A stretch of DNA of 6,113 bases, from the NCBI GenBank assembly GCA_030616425.1, contig JAUWXJ010000138.1, positions 1-6,113 of the forward strand, written 5' to 3'. Below, in pieces: positions 1 to 4,763 of the stretch (its first letter is position 1; every line of letters begins with the position of its first letter). The stretch comes from Desulfobacterales bacterium (lineage in GTDB: Bacteria > Desulfobacterota > Desulfobacteria > Desulfobacterales > C00003060). The position numbers and the translations under genes are program-made. Below the pieces are notes generated by a model. The model was not told where the DNA came from. It was given only the letters and a program-made list of their open reading frames with translations, and did no database searches.

Positions 1-1547
1 ACAAAGGGCATATTTTTCAAGGCCCTGGGCTCGGACTTGGCAAAGGCCATCAGTTCCATTCCGAAACTCATACGGTCGCCTTTGGCGGCCTTGTAAAGAG
101 AATCAGGAATTTCAGGAATCAGCCCCAGGCGGTCAGCCAGAAGAACCATAAACTGGCTGACCTCAAGCGGCTCGCCCTCCGGTTTAACGATGGGCCGACG
201 CATTTGAAAGAAGATCTCAGGATACGACCAGGGGAAGAAGGTGCCGTCCCATGATTCATATCCCGAGCGCGCGGGCAGCACATAGTGAGACAGCACTGCC
301 GTTTCTGTCATGGCCAGCTCTGCTGTGACCAGCAGGTCCAGTTTTTTGAAGGCCTCTTCGTAAGAAGTGGTGTCCGCATAAGAGCGAAGTGGGTTGGACT
401 GGCCGCAGATGACTGCCCTTAGTCGCTCCGGATGATCGCTCATGATTTCTTCAGGCATGACATTGGGCGGAAAGACGCCTATGATGGCCGGAAAGTCCGT
501 GGTCACTGTACGCCAGGTTCGAGGGTCGCGTTCGTCGGAATGGGATCCGAGTGGGATAAGAGAACCGGGTATCACATTACCCCCGGATACGCAGATGCGG
601 CCACATATCGCCAGAAGAATCATCTCAAGGTAGGTGGTGACCGTGCTGTGACGGTTCATGAGGACACCCAGGTCATAGTGCATGGACCATTTTCGCGTGG
701 CGCATAGGCGGCAGAGCTTACGCACCTCTTCGTAATCCAGGTGGCAGACTTCCACGGCACTGCGGGCATTGAAGTCGGCAAACCATGGCGCGATCTGATC
801 AAAGCCGCTGACGTGATGAGCGATGTAGTCCTTATCGTGCCATCCCTCTTGCAGGATAATGGCGATCATGGCCCGTGTTAAGAGCGCGTCTGTCCCCGGG
901 CGGATGGGCAGGTGGATATCCGCGATCCGGGCAGTCTCAGAACGCCGTGGCTCGATGACCACCAGCAGCTTATCCGGGTCTTTGGCAAACTTATTAAGAA
1001 ATCTCCGAGCCTGGGGCATCTGGTGGCTCATCATGCCGTTCCACCCCACAGCAACAAGCATTTCCGTTCGCTCATGATCGGTCCCGGTGATCAGGTTCTG
1101 ACGACCCAAGGCCCTGCCCCAAACCCAGTAAGAACCGGTAAGTTCCTGCCCAAGGGCAGTGTAATGGTAGTGGGAGCCAAGTCCGCGGATCAGGCGAACA
1201 CCGAATGCGGCTTCAAAGTGACAGCCCTGGCCTCCTCCTCCCATGTAGGCAACTGATTTTGGACCATGCTGGTCCACGATGGACAGGAGCTTGTCGCCGA
1301 TTTCATCAATGGCCTGATCCCATGAGATTTTTTCAAAATTGTTACCCACCTTTTTTAAAGGGTGGGTCAGACGCTGATTATGGTGCTGATGGTGAACAAC
1401 GTTAAGACCTTTGCGGCAAACATAGCCTTTACTGCGCGGGTTGTCTTTGTCCGGCCGCACCTTTACCATCCGATTGTCTTCGACCAGGACCTCAAGACCG
1501 CAGTTCTGTGCGCACAGCACACAGCCAGTTTTATGCCATTCTCCCAT
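1..1547 (-). CDS. Molybdopterin (Mo/W-bis-PGD) oxidoreductase, catalytic subunit, C-terminus outside window
   Basis: The frame is open from ATG 1547 to the window edge, giving 515 residues with no stop. The N-terminus carries a family [4Fe-4S] motif, C9-x2-C12-x3-C16-x27-C44, followed by R45-K46-G47; the lysine after the last cysteine is the usual electron-relay residue. Further on come IEPRRSETARIADIHLPIRPGTDA (198-221; key residues E199, R201, T205, D210, PGTD 217-220) and a late LDLLVTAELAMTETA segment followed by VLPA, all typical of DMSO-reductase-superfamily enzymes. The dinucleotide-binding C-terminal domain is expected beyond base 1, since relatives are roughly 650-750 residues. There is no twin-arginine signal, so it is probably cytoplasmic. 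The start is fixed by a strong Shine-Dalgarno. The substrate cannot be assigned. The usual metal-ligand region (about 129-137, YTALGQELT) shows no Cys or Sec and no obvious Ser ligand. It lies 36 bases downstream of the Fe-S protein gene, its likely electron partner. Confidence 0.93.
   Translation of the reverse strand, partial: MGEWHKTGCVLCAQNCGLEVLVEDNRMVKVRPDKDNPRSKGYVCRKGLNVVHHQHHNQRLTHPLKKVGNNFEKISWDQAIDEIGDKLLSIVDQHGPKSVAYMGGGGQGCHFEAAFGVRLIRGLGSHYHYTALGQELTGSYWVWGRALGRQNLITGTDHERTEMLVAVGWNGMMSHQMPQARRFLNKFAKDPDKLLVVIEPRRSETARIADIHLPIRPGTDALLTRAMIAIILQEGWHDKDYIAHHVSGFDQIAPWFADFNARSAVEVCHLDYEEVRKLCRLCATRKWSMHYDLGVLMNRHSTVTTYLEMILLAICGRICVSGGNVIPGSLIPLGSHSDERDPRTWRTVTTDFPAIIGVFPPNVMPEEIMSDHPERLRAVICGQSNPLRSYADTTSYEEAFKKLDLLVTAELAMTETAVLSHYVLPARSGYESWDGTFFPWSYPEIFFQMRRPIVKPEGEPLEVSQFMVLLADRLGLIPEIPDSLYKAAKGDRMSFGMELMAFAKSEPRALKNMPF
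1344..1367. repeat. Intragenic near-perfect inverted repeat
   Basis: ACCCACC, then TTTTTTAAA, then GGGTGGGT on the plus strand gives a stem of about 10 bp with one mismatch or bulge. It lies inside the pterin-enzyme CDS, over codons 61-68 (THPLKKVG). There is no T-run after it on either strand, so it does not look like an intrinsic terminator. It may simply reflect codon content. Confidence 0.5.
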
Positions 1548-1549
1548 TT

Positions 1550-1561
1550 CTCCTCCTCCTC
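1550..1561 (-). promoter_or_regulatory. Ribosome binding site of the molybdopterin oxidoreductase gene
   Basis: A repeated AGGAGGAGGAG run sits just before ATG 1547 on the minus strand. It offers two or three overlapping registers for the anti-Shine-Dalgarno, some of them at good spacing. It supports M-G-E-W as the start and suggests strong translation even though the gene is distal in the operon. Confidence 0.8.
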
Positions 1562-1583
1562 TTTTTTAAAAACCCTTTCTCTT

Positions 1584-2741
1584 TCATTTGTTTGGAGCCT
1601 GCGCTGCCTTGTGGTCATCAAACCACTGCTTCATCCATTCGCCTGCATCCTTCGGCGGGTGTTCAATAGCCTCGCGGCGTTCGAGCTTTAGTGACTTAGT
1701 AGGGCATTTGTACGCACAAACGCCACAACCGATACAAACGTTGATATTTGCTACCGATACTTTCCCTTTTTTGTTTTTAAGCTCCTTATTGCCCACTACC
1801 GTAATTCTGTCCTTAGTCTCTGGGTCATCTTCGAGGTCTAGCGCCTCCATGGGGCATCGCTTTACACAAAGGCCGCAGCCAATGCAGGTCTCATTATTAG
1901 TGCTTACCTGGTAGTTGGATCTATTCATGCCTTCGGCATGTTTCAGTTTGTGAAACGCCTCTAAGGTTACACAACAGCATGGATCACAATTACAGATGGT
2001 ATCCGGGCCTTCCTGCATGTTCGACACTCCGTGGACCAGCCCGGCTTCGGCACACTGGCGAAGAATCTCTTCGGTTTCCTGGCGCGTGATTTCGCGGCCC
2101 AAAGCGTTTTCGACTATATAGTGGCCTAGGCGGCCAAAATGGAGGCAGACTTCAGTCGGATATTTGCAGTCGGGAGAGTTCGGGTCAATGTTCTTTCGAT
2201 GCTTGCAGGGACAAATGGAGACAGTAAAATAGTTGTGCTGATCCAGTACCTTGACTACTTCTTCATAGGGTAAAATTTGGCGGGTGTCCTCTATCGTCTT
2301 TTGAATTGGGAGCACCCGAAGGACCTTTGTATGAGTGTCTCTCCACTTATCCCAGCCACCGTGATAATAGTATTCATTCACCAATGGCGCCATTGCCTTA
2401 CTCCGCTCGTCGGTTTGCCCGGGCCAGAAGACGCTACGATAATTAACGAAAAAAGAGTCATTGAGGCTATAGCGGACAGTGTCGCCTCTGACTGTGCGGA
2501 AAACGAGACCCTTCTTAGCCATCGCATCTAGCTGTTCCCTCAACTCGGACGGGTCCATGTCCTTCATCTCAGCCAGTTCCTCTAGATTCCTTCCCGAAAA
2601 TGGCATACCGGTCAATAGGGATGCCTCTTCAGGGGTATAGGCACACTTGATCAAGGGTGCCAGTTCATCTGCCTCCGGAAGGCCATACCACGTTTGCTTC
2701 AGCCAATCTCTCAGACGATCATAGATTTCTCCTTCAGGCAT
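1584..2741 (-). CDS. Multi-cluster 4Fe-4S protein with N-terminal winged-helix-like region
   Basis: This is a 385-residue protein if started at ATG 2741; a start at ATG 2747 adds M-I. Residue numbers here count from ATG 2747. Residues ~35-100 alternate predicted helices and a short strand (PEEASLLTGMPF, then DPSELREQLDAMAKKGLV), resembling a small winged-helix fold. A central region has C179-x-C181 with C194 and C201. It is followed by a dense C252-x-C254-x2-C257-C258-C259 group. The C-terminus has two classic ferredoxin motifs, C288-x2-C291-x2-C294-x3-C298-P and C338-x2-C341-x2-C344-x3-C348-P. No signal peptide or membrane segment is seen. The likely role is cytoplasmic electron transfer to or from the pterin enzyme encoded 36 bases downstream. 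The helix-turn-helix-like part could instead be a docking domain rather than DNA-binding. The overall redox-protein call is firm; the partner is inferred from gene order. Confidence 0.9.
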   Translation of the reverse strand: MPEGEIYDRLRDWLKQTWYGLPEADELAPLIKCAYTPEEASLLTGMPFSGRNLEELAEMKDMDPSELREQLDAMAKKGLVFRTVRGDTVRYSLNDSFFVNYRSVFWPGQTDERSKAMAPLVNEYYYHGGWDKWRDTHTKVLRVLPIQKTIEDTRQILPYEEVVKVLDQHNYFTVSICPCKHRKNIDPNSPDCKYPTEVCLHFGRLGHYIVENALGREITRQETEEILRQCAEAGLVHGVSNMQEGPDTICNCDPCCCVTLEAFHKLKHAEGMNRSNYQVSTNNETCIGCGLCVKRCPMEALDLEDDPETKDRITVVGNKELKNKKGKVSVANINVCIGCGVCAYKCPTKSLKLERREAIEHPPKDAGEWMKQWFDDHKAAQAPNK

Positions 2742-2749
2742 GATCATTT

Positions 2750-2754
2750 CTCCT
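2750..2754 (-). promoter_or_regulatory. Ribosome binding site deciding the Fe-S protein start
   Basis: AGGAG lies only 2 bases before ATG 2747 but 8 bases before ATG 2741. The second ATG (protein beginning MPEGEIYD) therefore has the normal spacing and is the preferred start. Confidence 0.6.
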
Positions 2755-2813
2755 TTTGAAAGGTTATCGGTTTTGCAGAATCCGGTGTACCCTATCGTTG
2801 ACTTTTACTGACC

Positions 2814-3000
2814 TCATGCCTCTATCATCAGGAACTCGGGATCGCTTTTCTCTAATTCCGAGGCAATCCGTTCTTTGTGAAAATCGGACCCGCCGCAATT
2901 GTTTTCCAGATCCTTAGGCCGCAAAAGGTAAAGGCTGATGTCCATTTCCGCGGTCCAGCCGATGGCGCCGTGAATCACCTCGGCATCAAAGCATACGCGA
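2814..3000 (-). pseudogene. Acyl-CoA dehydrogenase C-terminal fragment
   Basis: About 60 codons match the end of the acyl-CoA dehydrogenase C-terminal helical domain. The family's Q-x-H-G-G-x-G-(Y/F)-T-x-E-x-x-x-x-x-L-Y pattern appears as VIHGAIGWTAE followed by MDISLYLLRP, and the terminal G-(D/S)-x-x-H-x-x-R/K-x-A pattern as GSDFHKERIA. The FAD- and substrate-binding domains, about 300 residues, are absent. It ends at TGA 2816-2814, 66 bases before the Fe-S protein's upstream ATG. Its natural end suggests that the 3' end of a real dehydrogenase gene once preceded the Fe-S gene. Confidence 0.8.
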
Positions 3001-3171
3001 TGGTAGACCATATTCGCCTCATCGAAAGCGTCGTGATTGATCACTCTAATACGGTGACATACATCATTCCCGCAGATCTCGACGAATTCCTCCTCCGTGT
3101 TGCAACGGTGGGCCCCCACCGCAATGATGACGGTAATCTTGTCATCCGGCACGCCAAGCTGGTTGAGAGTG

Positions 3172-3249
3172 TTAAAGGACTTGCTCCTCAGGGATCTCAA
3201 AGGAGACCGAGCCCTTGCCATAGGGTAGCGTGAATTCTTTCATGCCCAT
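3172..3249 (-). pseudogene. LarA-like N-terminal head, 25 codons before premature stop
   Basis: This is the translatable first piece of the broken LarA-like gene. It has a proper Shine-Dalgarno, ATG GGC ATG at 3249-3241, LPYGKG at residues 8-13, then TAA. The LPYGKG signature and the following acidic stretch match the start of LarA relatives. Translation from the native start would yield only a 25-residue peptide. The in-frame ATG at 3243 overlaps the stop of a small upstream frame (ATGA). Confidence 0.7.
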
Positions 3250-3311
3250 GCCTCTTCTCCTTCCCATTCCTCTTCAATACGTGCTTGAGACGCCATGTCT
3301 GCCGTCCGCAT
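3240..3311 (-). other. Small frame, possible C-terminal remnant of a lost gene, overlapping the LarA-like start by ATGA
   Basis: In the 88-base gap downstream of the unknown protein, an open frame reads MRTADMASQARIEEEWEGEE then AWA and TGA. The TGA shares ATGA with ATG 3243 of the LarA-like head, an arrangement common in translationally coupled genes. The frame continues open upstream of ATG 3311 (EWLRHAL) into the end of the neighbouring gene. No family is recognised and no clear ribosome site precedes it. It may be chance. Confidence 0.25.
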
Positions 3312-3337
3312 GAGTGCATGACGGAGCCACTCTCTTC

Positions 3338-4216
3338 TTAGAGGCCGCCCAACGTGGCAAGCTGTGCTGAGGCATCGTAATTGTATTGCTCCGCCGAGGC
3401 CAAGACGAGGTTTTCGGGCAATCCTACCGGAGGTTCGCCTTTAATCGATTTGACCAACTCAAATGCCTTTTCAACGGTTTCTTCGTCTCCTGCCAGAGAA
3501 AGGTGAACAGCGCCTTCAGATCCTGCTACGCCTCCGGAGCCGACATGGCAGGCCTTGACACCGGTTAGAATGGCAAATGCTTCAATCTCGGTAATCACCG
3601 TGGCCAGAGGGACGGGGATCAGTTTGACAGGGATCCCGGTGCTATAGGTGAAATGGAAAATACCCGTTTGTTTGGCCGCGTCCAAAACGCAAGGAACCAA
3701 TTTTTCAAGGCTGACAGGAATGATCAGATGACTCCCTCTCGGTGTAACGATGGGCCAGACCATTCCAATGGTGCCACCCTTCATCCCGGCCGCATAGATC
3801 CCGGGGGTCCCCTGGGGGTCTATAGCGTTGGCTCCCTTGATCACGACATCCTCGGGACCAAACTCTAAAATCTCAACATTTGAGTCCGCATCTTCCACGA
3901 CCTTCCCTTTTCTGATGACGTGCCATGTGCTCGGTGGAGGGCCCACGTGAGCGTTGAGAATGCCGCCTGCGACAAGCCCAACTGTCTGAGCGGCCTTTGA
4001 CTCGATCGTAATATCGAAAAGTTCCTCAGTTACAAAGGCATTGGTGATGCCTCTGGCGATGATTATGGTGCCGTTTTCCCATGCATTCTTAACGGCTGAA
4101 CACGTCACGACTGCTTTGGCAAGAAGCCGTCTTGATTCAGCCGGATTCAATATCACAAGGGCTGAAATTTGTTTCAGATTTGTTTTTGGTTCCGGAATGT
4201 CAATTTCGTAGAACAT
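3338..4216 (-). CDS. Conserved-looking protein of unknown function (292 aa)
   Basis: I do not recognise a named domain. Starting at ATG 4216 the protein is 292 residues, has no signal peptide or clear membrane helix, and looks like a soluble alpha/beta protein. It has several small-residue segments that look like conserved loops: GTIIIARGITNAFV (49-62), EDVVIKGANAIDPQG (122-136), GIYAAGMKGGTIGMVWP (139-155), and GSGGVAGSEGAV (227-238). Three cysteines (C39, C176, C223 by my count) are scattered, with no metal-cluster motif. Codon use is like that of its neighbours and the long open frame with an ideal Shine-Dalgarno makes it a real gene. It follows the cupin by 82 bases and precedes the LarA-like remnant, so it probably shares their transcript. 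A metabolic enzyme is a reasonable guess but not shown. Confidence 0.85.
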   Translation of the reverse strand: MFYEIDIPEPKTNLKQISALVILNPAESRRLLAKAVVTCSAVKNAWENGTIIIARGITNAFVTEELFDITIESKAAQTVGLVAGGILNAHVGPPPSTWHVIRKGKVVEDADSNVEILEFGPEDVVIKGANAIDPQGTPGIYAAGMKGGTIGMVWPIVTPRGSHLIIPVSLEKLVPCVLDAAKQTGIFHFTYSTGIPVKLIPVPLATVITEIEAFAILTGVKACHVGSGGVAGSEGAVHLSLAGDEETVEKAFELVKSIKGEPPVGLPENLVLASAEQYNYDASAQLATLGGL

Positions 4217-4221
4217 ATGCA

Positions 4222-4227
4222 CCTCCT
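4222..4227 (-). promoter_or_regulatory. Ribosome binding site deciding the start of the unknown protein
   Basis: AGGAGG lies 5 bases before ATG 4216. The in-frame GTG at 4222-4220 overlaps this element and so cannot be the start, although it lengthens the open frame by two codons. The protein begins MFYEIDIP. Confidence 0.8.
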
Positions 4228-4298
4228 GGATAAGTTAAGATTATGAATGAAGGCCGCCTTGAGTCTTAGGGCCCTCATTCGCTTCAGACTGTATCCTG

Positions 4299-4622
4299 CT
4301 ATGGCAGAAAATCTTCACGAACCGGGGAAAAGACTTCAATCACAACAGAATCTTCCACCGTTTCCCCTGAGTGAGGCACATCACCATGAATACACCAGCT
4401 ATCCCCAGGTTCGGCAGGGTTTCGCTCTCCATCGATGATGAGCACGATACGGCCCGAGACTAAATAGCCGATCTGTTCGTGTGGATGGCTGTGTTCCGGC
4501 CGGATTGCCCCTTTCTTCAATCTAAACTCTGCCATAAGGGTTTTTTCACCATAGGTCAGTGTCTTCAGTTTGACTCCCTCCACAGGCGCCTTGTATCCCA
4601 AATCGTCTTTTTTGTAGAACAT
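4299..4622 (-). CDS. Small single-domain cupin (cupin_2 type)
   Basis: The protein is 107 residues, the usual size of a one-domain cupin barrel. Motif 1 is G38-x5-H44-x-H46-x3-Q50-x6-G57, with Q50 in place of the common glutamate and an extra H48-E49. Motif 2 is P72-G73-D74 ... H79 ... P83-H84. H44, H46 and H84 are the probable metal ligands, with Q50 or E49 as a fourth. It lacks an added DNA-binding domain, so it is more likely a small enzyme (isomerase, decarboxylase or dioxygenase type) or a ligand-binding protein than a transcription factor. AGGAGG lies 4 bases before the ATG. A perfect inverted repeat lies between a weak promoter candidate and this gene, so it may have its own control point within the cluster. 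The substrate is unknown. Confidence 0.9.
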   Translation of the reverse strand: MFYKKDDLGYKAPVEGVKLKTLTYGEKTLMAEFRLKKGAIRPEHSHPHEQIGYLVSGRIVLIIDGERNPAEPGDSWCIHGDVPHSGETVEDSVVIEVFSPVREDFLP

Positions 4623-4647
4623 ATTTCCTCCTTCTCAGATTAACCTC

Positions 4648-4666
4648 TTTCACCCGTTGGGTGAAA
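4648..4666. repeat. Perfect 8-bp inverted repeat upstream of the cupin gene (operator or leader hairpin candidate)
   Basis: TTTCACCC-GTT-GGGTGAAA is a perfect palindrome with a 3-base centre, 26 bases upstream of the cupin ATG. On the transcribed strand it is followed by AGAGGTTAAT rather than a U-run, so it is not a classic terminator. It could be an operator for a dimeric regulator or a 5' leader stem. Confidence 0.6.
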
Positions 4667-4677
4667 CATAACATTTG

Positions 4678-4706
4678 TACTTATCAACGTATTTTCCTTT
4701 TGTTAA
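4678..4706 (-). promoter_or_regulatory. Weak promoter candidate for the cupin gene
   Basis: On the minus strand, TTAACA (5 of 6 to the sigma70 -35 consensus), a 17-base spacer and TAAGTA (poor -10) lie in an AT-rich stretch upstream of the inverted repeat. The -10 match is weak, so this is tentative. The 141-base gap is the longest between intact genes here, which makes an internal promoter plausible. Confidence 0.25.
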
Positions 4707-4763
4707 CAGCCAATTAGGCCGTTTCAGCCGGAAACCGTGAACGGTGAACCGCTCAACCCAGGT

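Larger units (their letters stand above)
2814..3249 (-). pseudogene. Chimeric remnant: LarA-like N-terminal domain (internally deleted, frameshifted) fused to acyl-CoA dehydrogenase C-terminus
   Basis: Starting at ATG 3249, behind a good Shine-Dalgarno (AAGGAG at 3262-3257, 7 bases away), the sequence reads MGMKEFTLPYGKGSVSFEIP, the typical opening of LarA-family (lactate racemase-like, DUF2088) proteins. It then hits TAA at 3174-3172. In another frame, from about 3180, the LarA family resumes with LNQLGVPDDKITVIIAVGAH and then RIRVINHDAFDEANMVY. About 60-70 residues that normally lie between, including the conserved D-x-T-R-P region, are missing. At about 2995-3004 the reading changes, in frame, to an acyl-CoA dehydrogenase tail: DAEVIHGAIGWTAEMDISLY and DFHKERIA, ending at TGA 2814. 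An open frame of 135 codons (3221-2814) spans the LarA/dehydrogenase junction, so a chimeric peptide is formally possible, but its first ATG has no ribosome site. Neither active site is complete, so I call it a pseudogene. An assembly join is the alternative. Confidence 0.8.

Noticed and set aside
912..1256. Plus-strand frames opposite the pterin enzyme, up to 114 codons
   Set aside because: They lie antisense to a strongly recognisable protein, have no ribosome sites or family patterns, and their composition is that of a shadow frame.
2877..3233. A 118-codon plus-strand frame opposite the LarA/dehydrogenase remnant
   Set aside because: No family pattern, while the minus strand clearly matches two known families.
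4220..4222. GTG start for the unknown protein
   Set aside because: The GTG overlaps the AGGAGG ribosome site; ATG 4216 has ideal spacing.
4648..4666. Intrinsic terminator after the QueG-like gene
   Set aside because: The stem is perfect but has no U-run after it on the transcribed strand, and it sits immediately before the cupin's ribosome site.
4709..4740. Terminator formed by the GTTTC/GAAAC repeat
   Set aside because: The stem is only 5 bp and no T-run follows on the minus strand.
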